A stretch of 64,000 nt of DNA from JBIKWM01 sp044356305 (GTDB taxonomy: Bacteria > Bacteroidota > Bacteroidia > UBA10329), in NCBI GenBank assembly GCA_044356305.1, contig JBIKWM010000003.1, forward strand, positions 1-64,000, in the 5' to 3' direction. The translations under genes were made by a program, and so were the position numbers. Below, in pieces: positions 50,223-59,141 of the stretch (positions within the stretch are counted from its first letter, which is position 1; each line of letters starts with the position of its first letter). The notes under the pieces are model-generated. The model was not told the DNA's origin and did no database searches. It saw nothing but the letters and a program-made list of their open reading frames with translations.

Positions 50223-51671
50223 ATGGAGAGACGAGAAGCCTTAAAGACCCTAGGTGCTGCGGGTGCAGCGCTGGCCCTGACGCCCTCGGCATTGGCGGCA
50301 CGGCCCTTTGAGAAAAGGGTGCCCTACACCGCTGCCGATTTCGGCCCCGATTTCCTTTGGGGTGTGGCCACGGCCGCCTACCAGATTGAAGGCGGTCACG
50401 ATGCCGATGGCAAAGGCCCCAGCATCTGGGACACTTTCTCGCACCGCAAGGGCAAGATAGACCGAAACGAGCATGGCGATGTGTCGTGCGATTTCTATCA
50501 CACCTACAAACAGGACCTGGCGCTGCTCAAGAGCCTGAACATGGATGTGTTCCGGTTCTCAACGGCTTGGGCGCGGGTGCTGCCCAATGGCACAGGCCAG
50601 GTGAATAATAAGGGCCTCGATTTCTATAAGAGGGTGGTTGACACCTGCCTCGAGATGGGCATTCAGCCTTGGATGACCCTCTACCACTGGGATCTGCCCC
50701 AGGCATTGGAGGACCGGGGCGGCTGGCAGAACCGCGATGTGACGGGTTGGTTCGAGGAGTATGCCAACCTGATAACCCGCACATTCGGTGACAGGGTGAA
50801 GAACTGGATGGTGCTGAACGAACCGATGGCTTTCACGGCCATAGGCTACCTGCTGGGCATCCACGCCCCAGGCAAGAAGTGGCCGAAAAACTTTTTGCCC
50901 ACAGTGCATCATGCCACGCTGTGCCAGGCCGATGGCGGGCGGATCATACGCGCCAATGTGCCAGGCGCGCAGGTCGGTACCACTTTCAGCTGCTCGCCCT
51001 CCGAGGCGGTGAACGACCATCCGCGCCACAACACGGTGGTGACCCGTTTTGATGTGCTCATGAATCGCATGTACATAGAGCCGCCTCAGGGTCTCGGCTA
51101 CCCGATAGATGACCTGCCCATGATAAAGCGCCTGCCCGAGTACATCAGGGATGGCGACATGGAGCGTGTCAAATTCGATTTTGACTTCTACGGCCTGCAG
51201 AACTACACCCGCAATGTGGCGCGTGCCAATGCCATCATCCCTTACATGAAGGGTGCACCGGTGGCCCCCAAGAAACTGGTGCCCCGTCCACAGATCACCG
51301 ATATGAACTGGGAGGTGCATCCGCAGGGCATTTATAAGATGCTGCATTACTTCGCCAAGTACCCCGGAATCAAGAAGATCATTGTCACAGAGAACGGGGC
51401 GGCCTTCCCTGACACGGTGACCAACGGCCGCGTGCACGACCCAGAGCGCACCCAGTTCTATCAGGATTATATAGGCGAGGTGCTGCGTGCCAAGCGCGAA
51501 GGCGTGAATGTGGCCGGGTACTTCGCTTGGACCTTTCTCGACAATTTCGAGTGGGCCGAGGGCTACCGCACCCGTTTCGGGCTGGTGCATGTTGATTTCG
51601 CCAACCAGCAGCGGATTGTGAAGGACAGTGGGCTTTGGTTCAGGGATTTTTTGGCCGATAGTAGAAACTGA
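50223..51671 (+). CDS. Glycoside hydrolase family 1 (beta-glucosidase-like), probably exported by Tat
   Basis: The product (482 aa) starts with a twin-arginine-like signal (MERREALKTLGAAGAALAL) and then a full GH1 barrel. The acid/base is Glu200 in VLNEPM and the nucleophile Glu390 in VTENG. Other motifs are FLWGVATAAYQIEGG, FRFSTAWARVLP and the final FEWAEGYRTRFGLVHVDF. The family hydrolyses beta-linked glucosides or related sugars. The signal suggests a periplasmic location. The ATG six bases after the -7 box was chosen. Confidence 0.92.
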   Translation: MERREALKTLGAAGAALALTPSALAARPFEKRVPYTAADFGPDFLWGVATAAYQIEGGHDADGKGPSIWDTFSHRKGKIDRNEHGDVSCDFYHTYKQDLALLKSLNMDVFRFSTAWARVLPNGTGQVNNKGLDFYKRVVDTCLEMGIQPWMTLYHWDLPQALEDRGGWQNRDVTGWFEEYANLITRTFGDRVKNWMVLNEPMAFTAIGYLLGIHAPGKKWPKNFLPTVHHATLCQADGGRIIRANVPGAQVGTTFSCSPSEAVNDHPRHNTVVTRFDVLMNRMYIEPPQGLGYPIDDLPMIKRLPEYIRDGDMERVKFDFDFYGLQNYTRNVARANAIIPYMKGAPVAPKKLVPRPQITDMNWEVHPQGIYKMLHYFAKYPGIKKIIVTENGAAFPDTVTNGRVHDPERTQFYQDYIGEVLRAKREGVNVAGYFAWTFLDNFEWAEGYRTRFGLVHVDFANQQRIVKDSGLWFRDFLADSRN

Positions 51672-51886
51672 TCACCATGGGAATCGGTCTTCCTTGAACG
51701 GGCGTCCTAGCGATTGCCGACCAACATCAATACCAAGATTGCTATACCGGAGATCGAGCTCAACCGTGTCAGTGCTCTGGGCCACATGCCACACATCCGA
51801 CACCCACTTGATGATCCGGGCCTAAGAGAGGCCACTTCGTAGAGAGTTAGTTTTGGCAAAAAGATCAAAAGAATCGTATTGACCCG
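51672..51886 (+). other. Noncoding gap with a promoter and possible gene scrap
   Basis: TAGTTTTG at 51848-51855 fits the -7 consensus for the following esterase. A short open stretch before it (IAIPEIELNRVSALGHMPHI in one frame) could be a decayed gene end, but it has no start and is uncertain. Confidence 0.4.
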
Positions 51887-52708
51887 ATGCGCACTTTATA
51901 CCTCGTAATGCTGGTCTTTTTGTGCGGGTGCGATGAGGAACTGAAGGTCCCGCGCGAAGTGCTTGGGGTACAGTATGGCACCGATGTAGCTCAGGTGATG
52001 GACCTGTATTTCCCGCCCGAACCCGGGCCCAATGCGCCTCTGGTCATCCTGTTACATGGCGGTGCGTGGGCATTCGGGTCGAAGGATGATGCCTACACAC
52101 AGGCATTCATAGCTCCGCTCAATGACGCTGGCATGGTGGCCTGTCCTATCAACTTAAGGCTGGCCGATAGCATTCCGGGACACCAGTTGGCCGATATCGG
52201 AGCGGCCATTGCCGAGGGCCTGGGCCAATGTGCGAGGTTGGGCCTGGGCCAGTCGCGCGTGTTTGTGGTAGGGTTCAGTTCGGGAGGACATCTGGCCTTG
52301 CAATATGCCTATGCCGGACCGGGCGGTGGTCAAGTGGCGGGGGTGGTGTCAGTGTCGGGGCCTACCGACCTCACCGCTCAGGATCTGCGCGACCGATTTG
52401 CCTTCCACGGCTTTCTTTGGGGGCTCGAACAGTTTGTGGGCGGCACATTCGATTCGATCCCCGAGGCCTATCGTGCGGCCAGTCCGGTGGCTGTGGCCAG
52501 TGGCACCCCAACACTCCTTTTGCATGGAACAGCCGATGATATTGTGCCCTACACGCAGGCATCGGCCCTTCGTGACAGCCTTGTGGCCAAAGGCTTTCCA
52601 CCGACTTTCACGTCCTTTGAGGGGGCAGGCCACGACCTGTTGTTTGCCGATGAGGCCACTGGTGTACAGCTGATCCAGGGAGTGGTGAATTGGATCAGAT
52701 CGAATTGA
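51887..52708 (+). CDS. Lipid-anchored alpha/beta hydrolase (carboxylesterase-like)
   Basis: The product (273 aa) has a short signal with a lipobox (MLVFLCGC). The fold shows the oxyanion motif LLHGGAWAFG, nucleophile elbow GFSSGGHLAL with Ser, a late GTADDIVPY with Asp and AGHDLLF with His. It resembles esterases that deacylate sugars or short esters. Length is normal for the BD-FAE-like group. It is anchored in a membrane by its N-terminal lipid. Confidence 0.85.
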   Translation: MRTLYLVMLVFLCGCDEELKVPREVLGVQYGTDVAQVMDLYFPPEPGPNAPLVILLHGGAWAFGSKDDAYTQAFIAPLNDAGMVACPINLRLADSIPGHQLADIGAAIAEGLGQCARLGLGQSRVFVVGFSSGGHLALQYAYAGPGGGQVAGVVSVSGPTDLTAQDLRDRFAFHGFLWGLEQFVGGTFDSIPEAYRAASPVAVASGTPTLLLHGTADDIVPYTQASALRDSLVAKGFPPTFTSFEGAGHDLLFADEATGVQLIQGVVNWIRSN

Positions 52709-52781
52709 TAAGGCTGAACCAACAGGAATTATCACTTGTTGACTTCATGATAAGCCTAAAATGTGCTTATTTGCCGCACTG

Positions 52782-53372
52782 ATGCAGGTACAGGAGGCCA
52801 TCGACCATATTCTGGGCAGACTCGACCGCGAGATAGCCCCCACGCTCTACTACCATGGGCCGCACCACACGCGCGATGTGATGCAGGCACTGGAGCCATT
52901 GGCGGCCCATGCCGGCATAAAGGGCGAGGATCTCGACCTGCTGCGCGTGGCCGCGGCTTACCACGATTGTGGTTTCCTGATCGACTACCGCGAGCACGAG
53001 CGCATAGGCTGTGAGATAGCCCGCGGGGTATTGCCCGGCCTGGGTTTCACCGAGCGGCAGATGTCAATAATAGACGGAATGATCATGGCCACAAAGGTGC
53101 CCCAGGACCCGAAGACCATGCTCGAGCAGATCCTTTGCGATGCCGACCTTGACTACTTGGGCCGGCCCGATGTGAATCCGATTGCAGACAGTCTTTTTGA
53201 AGAATTGAAGGCCTTGGGTATTGTGAATGACCTACAGGTATGGAACCGCATTCAGGTTAAATTCCTGAGTGCCCATCAGTACCACACGGCATACTCAAAA
53301 TCTGAACGGGCACCGCTCAAAGCGGCCTATCTGGCCGAAGTGGAGCGCATAGTGAGCGGCTACACCGATTGA
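52782..53372 (+). CDS. HD-domain phosphohydrolase
   Basis: The product (196 aa) has HHTRDVMQALEPLA, then LRVAAAYHDCGF, with the HD metal ligands, and later DADLDYLGRPD, which adds the last Asp. It lacks a GYP motif, so it is not a cyclic-di-GMP phosphodiesterase. The substrate is probably a nucleotide or small phosphate ester. ATG 52782 (MQVQEAID) is eight bases after a CTTATTTG box; the longer frame would start inside the promoter. Confidence 0.82.
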   Translation: MQVQEAIDHILGRLDREIAPTLYYHGPHHTRDVMQALEPLAAHAGIKGEDLDLLRVAAAYHDCGFLIDYREHERIGCEIARGVLPGLGFTERQMSIIDGMIMATKVPQDPKTMLEQILCDADLDYLGRPDVNPIADSLFEELKALGIVNDLQVWNRIQVKFLSAHQYHTAYSKSERAPLKAAYLAEVERIVSGYTD

Positions 53373-53412
53373 AGATCAAGCATCCATCCCCCAAAAGAAT
53401 AACTGATTGATA

Positions 53413-54276
53413 ATGGCTGAAGAGAAGAAACCGATCATCCTTGTTCCTACCGATTTCTCTGCGGCTGCGGGCAATGCCGTTGAGCATGCCGTAGGTATTG
53501 CCAAGCGCAGTGGTGACGAGGTGCGCCTGATTCACATTGTTGACAGCAACACCCGCACACGGCTAAAAAAGGAAGGAAAGAGCCTCGATGACCTCCACGC
53601 GCAGCTGAAGAAGGAAGAGGACCGTATTGCGGCACAGGGGGTAAAGGCAGGCAGCCACCTGCGCGAGGGCAGCATTTTCGACACCATTGGCGAGGTGGCC
53701 CGCGAGGTACATGCCCGCCTGATGGTGATGGGCACCCATGGCGTGGTGGGCATGCAGCACATCACAGGTGCCTGGGCCGTAAAGGTGATGACATCATCTC
53801 CCGTGCCCACCGTTGTGGTGCAGAAGAAAAGCCCGGGTGCAGCCGGCTATAGGAACATTGTTTTCCCCATTGGACCTGAAAAGGAGACCAAGCAGAAGGT
53901 GATACACACCATCTCGTTGGCCAAGTATTTCGGTAGCGATGTGCACCTTTTTGCCACGCACGAGAGCGATGAGTTCATCAACAATGCGCTGAAGAACAAC
54001 ATAGCCTGGGCTGAGAACACCCTGAAGCGCAATGGGGTGGACTATGATACCACCCACTCGGAGAAAGGGAATTACATAAAGCAGCTCATCAAATTCTCTG
54101 CACAGGTCAATGCCGACATGATCGTGATACTGACTGAGAGCAGCGAGATAAACGTTAGCGATTTCATTCTCGGGGCCGATAACGAGAAGATTATAAACAA
54201 CGATGCACAGATACCCGTTCTGTGCGTGAATCCGATAGCGGAGCTGTACAATATCGGCAACGTCCTGTTCCAATGA
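53413..54276 (+). CDS. Tandem universal stress protein
   Basis: The product (287 aa) contains two Usp domains. The first (1-145) has ILVPTDFSAAAGNAVEHA and the nucleotide-loop-like GTHGVVGMQHITGAWAVKV. The second (150-287) starts YRNIVFPIGPEKETKQKV and lacks a clear ATP-binding loop, so it may be structural. Tandem Usp proteins are common in Bacteroidota. The stop overlaps the next gene as ATGA. Confidence 0.88.
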   Translation: MAEEKKPIILVPTDFSAAAGNAVEHAVGIAKRSGDEVRLIHIVDSNTRTRLKKEGKSLDDLHAQLKKEEDRIAAQGVKAGSHLREGSIFDTIGEVAREVHARLMVMGTHGVVGMQHITGAWAVKVMTSSPVPTVVVQKKSPGAAGYRNIVFPIGPEKETKQKVIHTISLAKYFGSDVHLFATHESDEFINNALKNNIAWAENTLKRNGVDYDTTHSEKGNYIKQLIKFSAQVNADMIVILTESSEINVSDFILGADNEKIINNDAQIPVLCVNPIAELYNIGNVLFQ

Positions 54277-55085
54277 CCCTGCGCGCTTGGCCCGTTCATG
54301 CCGCTGTGGCCCTGCTTGTGTTGGGCGCAGTGGCCTGTGGCGACACCTGCTACGATGGGGTCAAGAACAATGGCGAAGACGGCATTGACTGCGGTGGCGA
54401 ATGCACCCCATGCGACACCACTCAGCTGCCCCCCGATTCAGTCATCCCCACATGCTTTGATGGGATACAGAACCAGGGCGAGGTGATGATAGACTGTGGT
54501 GGCCCGTGCGGTGCCTGCCCCGACAGCGTGTGGATACCCGTTGATACGACCACAGCCCCGCCCGTGGGCCCGCAGCCCAATCCGCTGGTGTGTACAGGCA
54601 ATGCCTCGCTCAACGACTATTTCCCACTGGCACTGGGCAATTACTGGAGCTATGTGGCCAATAACGATTACACTTTTACCGATGAGGTGATAGATCAGGT
54701 GTTCCTGAGCAACGGGCAGATGTTTTTCCGGGTCAACACATCGGGCAGCGCCTTGGCCACCACTTTTTACCGCACCGTGGCCGTCACAGGCGATGTGAAA
54801 GTTTGGATTACCGATGCCAACGGACAGACAGTGGGGCAGGAGCAGATGTTCCTGCCGGGCAGCCCCACCGTGGGCCAGACCTGGGTCAATGCCAATACGG
54901 GCATCACGTACACCGTCTCTTCTATTGACACGGCATTCACCGCGGCCAACGACTGTCCTTATTCTGAACTGCTATCAGTAACGATGAGCAATGGCGGCCG
55001 CATGGTGTTTCATCGCGGAATAGGGGCGGTGCAGATGGATCTCGGCACTACCTCCCACGTGCTGTGGGACCTGGACATCAACTGA
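54273..55085 (+). CDS. Lipoprotein with two Cys-rich repeats
   Basis: The product (270 aa) has a lipobox (LGAVAC) and then two copies of a Cys-rich module: CYDGVKNNGEDGIDCGGEC and CFDGIQNQGEVMIDCGGPC, each with a further C-x-x-C. The module is common in Bacteroidota surface proteins and probably forms disulfides or binds calcium through the D-G-N residues. The rest is a beta-rich domain of unknown function (YFPLALGNYWSYVANNDYTF). It overlaps the stress-protein gene by ATGA. Confidence 0.8.
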   Translation: MTLRAWPVHAAVALLVLGAVACGDTCYDGVKNNGEDGIDCGGECTPCDTTQLPPDSVIPTCFDGIQNQGEVMIDCGGPCGACPDSVWIPVDTTTAPPVGPQPNPLVCTGNASLNDYFPLALGNYWSYVANNDYTFTDEVIDQVFLSNGQMFFRVNTSGSALATTFYRTVAVTGDVKVWITDANGQTVGQEQMFLPGSPTVGQTWVNANTGITYTVSSIDTAFTAANDCPYSELLSVTMSNGGRMVFHRGIGAVQMDLGTTSHVLWDLDIN

Positions 55086-55177
55086 TGCCCGTCTGGCTGA
55101 ACCGGTATGTGTGTATCGGTCTGTTACCTTATCTAATGCTCCTTTCGGTAGCCTGACCGGCCCGAATGGCCAGAAAG

Positions 55178-55185
55178 TATCTTCG
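55178..55185 (+). promoter_or_regulatory. -7-like box of the acyltransferase gene
   Basis: TATCTTCG differs from TAnnTTTG by one base and lies four bases before ATG 55190. Confidence 0.45.
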
Positions 55186-55189
55186 CGGC

Positions 55190-56056
55190 ATGGCTGCAAC
55201 TGAGAACGAGGCACCTCGCATGGGCGATTATGTGCCCGGGTACGAACCACCGTCAAAGGACCTTGTGCGCAGCATCGTGGCAGTGCCAAAGGCCATTTTC
55301 TCTCCCACTTTTATTGGTTGGGACAATGTGAGCAAAGACCGTCCGGCCCTTTACGTCACCAATCATTCGGCCATCGGGCTGCTCGATGGCACCCTGTGGG
55401 TGGCCGAGATCTATCTGGAGAAGGATATCTTCACCCGACCGCTGGTCGATAACATGCACTACACCCTGCCCGGCTGGCGCGACATAGGCGACAGGCTCGG
55501 AGGATTTGTGCGCGGCACCCGCGAAAACTGTCTGGCCATGATGCGGGCCGGAGAGCACATTGTGGTGTATCCGGGCGGTGGGCGCGAGACCTGCAAACGA
55601 AAAGGCGAGAAGTACGCCCTGACCTGGAAGAAGCGCACAGGGTTCGCATCCATGGCCATAGAAATGGGCTATGATATTGTCCCGGTGGCGCAGGTTGGGC
55701 CTGACGATGCCTACGATATACTGCTCGATGCCGATGATGTGCTCAACTCGCCATTGGGCGAATGGATGAAGGAACGGGGCATAACCGACCGCTACCTGAA
55801 AGGGGGCGACAGTATCCCTCCCTTGGTCAGGGGCATAGGGCCCACGCTGATCCCTCGGCCCGAAAAGCACTACTATGCCTTCGGAGAGCGCATAAGCACC
55901 AGGGAGTATGCAGGCAGATCAAAGGATGAGGAAGCCCTGTGGGAGGTGAGGGAACTGGTAGAGACCCGCCTCGAGATACTCATAACCAGGCTGCGGATAC
56001 AGAAACTTCAGGATGGTGACGATAACCCGATAAGGGCATTCCTGAACAGGCTTTGA
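55190..56056 (+). CDS. PlsC/DGAT2-like acyltransferase
   Basis: The product (288 aa) has the acyltransferase blocks: YVTNHSAIGLLDG with His near 65, GWRDIGDRLGGFVRGTRENC, and VYPGGGRETCKRKGEKYALTW followed by TGFASMAIEMGYDIVPVAQ. The PGGGRE block resembles DGAT2/TMEM68-like proteins more than classic PlsC, so the acceptor could be a diacylglycerol or a wax alcohol as well as lysophosphatidate. The start MAATENEAP follows a -7-like box by four bases; the longer frame begins before the box. Confidence 0.82.
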   Translation: MAATENEAPRMGDYVPGYEPPSKDLVRSIVAVPKAIFSPTFIGWDNVSKDRPALYVTNHSAIGLLDGTLWVAEIYLEKDIFTRPLVDNMHYTLPGWRDIGDRLGGFVRGTRENCLAMMRAGEHIVVYPGGGRETCKRKGEKYALTWKKRTGFASMAIEMGYDIVPVAQVGPDDAYDILLDADDVLNSPLGEWMKERGITDRYLKGGDSIPPLVRGIGPTLIPRPEKHYYAFGERISTREYAGRSKDEEALWEVRELVETRLEILITRLRIQKLQDGDDNPIRAFLNRL

Positions 56057-56118
56057 TGCAGAAGGGTGGCATCGTATCCCATCAAGAATCGATCGGGGTT
56101 TTGAATAGTGGATACACC

Positions 56119-56126
56119 GACCTTCG
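56119..56126 (+). promoter_or_regulatory. Weak -7-like box of the ccmF-like gene
   Basis: GACCTTCG matches six of the eight positions of TAnnTTTG and lies 12 nt before ATG 56139. Confidence 0.3.
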
Positions 56127-56138
56127 CGGCCCTCATCA

Positions 56139-58559
56139 ATGGATATGGAGATCAATTATGTAGGCGAACAGATCTGGGCCGGTAAGCTGGGCCATCTGTT
56201 CATCGTACTGTCGTTTGTCGGTGCGCTCGTTTCGGCTGTGAGCTACGCCATGGGCGCCACCGACAATGACCGTTATGCGCAATGGAAATCGCTGGCCCGT
56301 GGCGGTTTCATGACGCACGCGCTGGGAGTGCTGGGCATCATAGGCACCCTGTTCTATCTGCTCCTCAACCACCGGTTTGAGTACCACTATGTGTGGCAGC
56401 ACTCGAACACCGAGATGCCGCTGCGCTACATCCTGTCGTGTTTCTGGGAAGGACAGGAGGGAAGCTTCCTGCTCTGGACCTTCTGGCACATGGTGCTCGG
56501 TTTCTTGCTGATGCGCCTCCGCGATGGCTGGGAGGCCCCGGTGATGGCCGTTGTGGGTCTGGTTCAGGCTTTTCTCGCCTCCATGCTGCTCGGCACGGTG
56601 ATCCTTGGTTACAGGTTGGGCAGCAACCCCTTCGTGCTTTTGCGCGAGCATCCCGAATTTGCAGGGTTACCTTTCATCCAAGTGGCCGATTATCTCAAGT
56701 CGCTCGATGGGCGCGGCCTCAACCCGCTGCTCCAGAACTACTGGATGACCATTCACCCACCAGTGCTGTTCCTCGGTTTTGCCAGCACCCTGGTTCCCTT
56801 CGCGTTTGCCATTGCGGGCCTTTGGCAGCGCAGATTCTCTGATTGGGTGAAACCAGCCCTGCCCTGGGCCCTTTTTGGTATGGCAGTGCTGGGCACCGGC
56901 ATACTCATGGGCGGTGCATGGGCCTACGAGGCGCTCAGTTTCGGTGGGTTCTGGGCCTGGGACCCGGTGGAGAACTCATCGCTCGTGCCGTGGGTCGTGC
57001 TGGTGGCGGCCACCCATGTGCTGGTCATTCACAAAAGCCGGGGACAGTCGTTGCTATTGGCCTATTCGCTTTCTGTGCTCTCGTTCCTGCTAGTGCTGTA
57101 TTCCACTTTCCTTACCCGCAGCGGCATCTTGGGCGATACTTCCGTACATGCCTTTACCGACCTTGGCATGAGCGGCCAGCTGCTGCTGTACCTGCTCACC
57201 TTTGTGGCGCTGGGCATCTTATTGCCCATTCTGCGCTGGAAAGAGCTACCCGAAAACAAGGATGAGGACGCCCTCCGGTCGCGCGAGTTCTGGATGTTCG
57301 TAGGCAGCCTGGTGCTGTGCGTCAGCGCATTTCAGGTTACCGTCACTACCAGCATACCGGTCATCAACAAAGTGCTGGGCACCGAATTTGCCCCTCCGCT
57401 CGATGCCATACGCCACTACAACTCGTGGCAGTTGCCTTTGGCCATCATCATCGCCACACTCATAGGCCTCACACAGTATCTGCGTTACAAGTCCACGCCC
57501 ATGGACAGGTTCTGGAAAGGACTGCTGTGGCCCGCACTGTCCGCGCTGCTGGGTACGGTGGGCATAGCCATAGGGCTGCAATACACCAACGTGCTCTTTG
57601 TGCTCATGCTGTTTGCCACCCAGTTCGCCATCTATGGCAATGTGGCCTATTGGCTCACCCAGCAGCGCGGTAACCTGCTGGCAGCAGGTTCAAGTGTGGC
57701 GCACATAGGTTTCGGGCTCATCCTGTTGGGCGCGTTCATCAGCACCTCGCGCACCCAGGTCATCAGCATGAATACCAGCGGGGTCGATGTTCAGGGTCTG
57801 GGCGAAGACTTCAAGAACTCCGAGAACATCCTCATGTTCAAGGGCGACACCCTGCGCATGGGCCTCTACCATGTGGTGTATAAGGGGCGGAGGAAAGAGG
57901 GCATCAACATCTACTACGAGGTGGAATACCTGATCCGCGAGGGCAACACCTACACCAGCGCATTCACCCTTAACCCGCGGGTGCAGACCAACCCGCGCAT
58001 GGGCAACGTGGCCGAGCCCGACACCCGCCATTTCCTGAGCAACGACATCTATTCCTTTATAACCTATGCCGAGCTGGAAGACCCGAAGCCCGAAGAGGTG
58101 TCGAAGGACATGAAACTGACGCAGACCAAGGCCCTGAGCCCGGGCGATACGCTCATGGCATCAAGCGCCATCATGGTATTTGAGGGGTTTGATAGAAATG
58201 TGGACCTGGCCGCCAACAACCTGCAGCCCAATGACCTGGCAGTGGCAGCCGTGGTGCGTGCCACCGATGTGAACGGCACGGTGCGCCAAATGCGCCCGTT
58301 GTACGTGGTGCGTGGTCTGATGGCCGCCCCGGTCGATGCCGATGATGCCGACCTGGGCATACGCCTCCGCATAAAGCGCATTGAACCCGAGAACGGCAGT
58401 GTGGAGATGGAACTGTACGAGAATCCGTCCAAGAAACGCGAGTTCATTGTGCTCAAGGCCATGGTGTTCCCTTACATCAACATTTTGTGGGCCGGCTGCA
58501 TCATCATGGCCATAGGCACCCTCATGGCCATGCTGCGCAGGTGGAAAATGAAGGGATGA
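56139..58559 (+). CDS. CcmF/CcsA-type cytochrome c heme lyase
   Basis: The product (806 aa) is a large polytopic membrane protein with about 14 helices. It shows the family heme-handling motif GGFWAWDPVENSSLVPW near 270-286, an upstream QNYWMTIHPPVLFLG near 195-209, and a large periplasmic region (about 570-770) before a last helix. It attaches heme to apocytochrome c at the periplasmic side. No ccmE or ccsB gene is next to it in this window. Confidence 0.9.
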   Translation: MDMEINYVGEQIWAGKLGHLFIVLSFVGALVSAVSYAMGATDNDRYAQWKSLARGGFMTHALGVLGIIGTLFYLLLNHRFEYHYVWQHSNTEMPLRYILSCFWEGQEGSFLLWTFWHMVLGFLLMRLRDGWEAPVMAVVGLVQAFLASMLLGTVILGYRLGSNPFVLLREHPEFAGLPFIQVADYLKSLDGRGLNPLLQNYWMTIHPPVLFLGFASTLVPFAFAIAGLWQRRFSDWVKPALPWALFGMAVLGTGILMGGAWAYEALSFGGFWAWDPVENSSLVPWVVLVAATHVLVIHKSRGQSLLLAYSLSVLSFLLVLYSTFLTRSGILGDTSVHAFTDLGMSGQLLLYLLTFVALGILLPILRWKELPENKDEDALRSREFWMFVGSLVLCVSAFQVTVTTSIPVINKVLGTEFAPPLDAIRHYNSWQLPLAIIIATLIGLTQYLRYKSTPMDRFWKGLLWPALSALLGTVGIAIGLQYTNVLFVLMLFATQFAIYGNVAYWLTQQRGNLLAAGSSVAHIGFGLILLGAFISTSRTQVISMNTSGVDVQGLGEDFKNSENILMFKGDTLRMGLYHVVYKGRRKEGINIYYEVEYLIREGNTYTSAFTLNPRVQTNPRMGNVAEPDTRHFLSNDIYSFITYAELEDPKPEEVSKDMKLTQTKALSPGDTLMASSAIMVFEGFDRNVDLAANNLQPNDLAVAAVVRATDVNGTVRQMRPLYVVRGLMAAPVDADDADLGIRLRIKRIEPENGSVEMELYENPSKKREFIVLKAMVFPYINILWAGCIIMAIGTLMAMLRRWKMKG

Positions 58560-58823
58560 CCTGACCGTTCCGAACGGTGCCGCAAGTCCGGGCCCACGGT
58601 AAGTGGATTGCTTCCCACAGCCAGGCCCTGTTCCGTTACCTGTGCATTGCTACGAACCTTGTCCGAGCAGGAACAACGAGGTCGTGTATGGCGAAGGCCC
58701 GAAGGCCGTTGGACCGATGTGAAAGAGGTGCGGAAAACCTGATGGCCGTAGGGGCTATTCCGCCCATGATCATTATCCGGGTATCTCCGATCATGTATCG
58801 GTGCGCATCATAGCGCCATGGCA

Positions 58824-59035
58824 CTTACAGCAAGATCCACAGCAGTGTGAAAGTTCCTGTATTGCTTACAGTGAGATCCACAGCCTTGTGAAAGATTCTG
58901 TAATGCTCACAGCGAGATCCACAGCCTTGTGAAAGAGTCTGTAACGCTTACAGCAAAATCCACAGCCTTGTGAAAAATTCTGTGATGCTCACAGCGAGAT
59001 CCACAGCCTTGTGAAAGTGTCTGTAACACTTACAG
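58824..59035. repeat. Five 41-bp tandem repeats with two nested inverted repeats each
   Basis: Units begin at 58824, 58865, 58906, 58947 and 58988, each exactly 41 bp, and a sixth starts at 59029 but stops after about seven bases. A unit reads roughly CTTACAGCGAGATCCACAG followed by CCTTGTGAAAGATTCTGTAATG. Each junction makes a dyad CTGTRA-N3-TYACAG and each unit centre a dyad TCCACA-N4-TGTGAA. The length is not a multiple of three and no coding frame fits. The ATCCACA core resembles a DnaA box. The array lies in a 580-bp gap between two genes. Confidence 0.9.
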
Positions 59036-59141
59036 CCTTATTCGCCATAACAGTATGGACGGACTCATCTTTCGTTCGGAGCATGTGGCTCTCTGCGATC
59101 CACTGAATTCCTGAGGGCCTGATGTGCCCGGGCCGTGGCCC

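Noticed and set aside
58577..58813. 78-residue ORF before the 41-bp array
   Set aside because: Low-complexity, no promoter, no family pattern, and it ends at the edge of the repeats; likely chance in GC-rich DNA.
58824..59035. CRISPR array
   Set aside because: The units are contiguous and nearly identical with no variable spacers, and no cas genes are present.
58560..59141. Chromosomal replication origin
   Set aside because: The DnaA-box-like cores match only about seven of nine bases, there is no AT-rich unwinding region beside them, and dnaA, dnaN or similar marker genes are absent. Kept only as one hypothesis in the findings.
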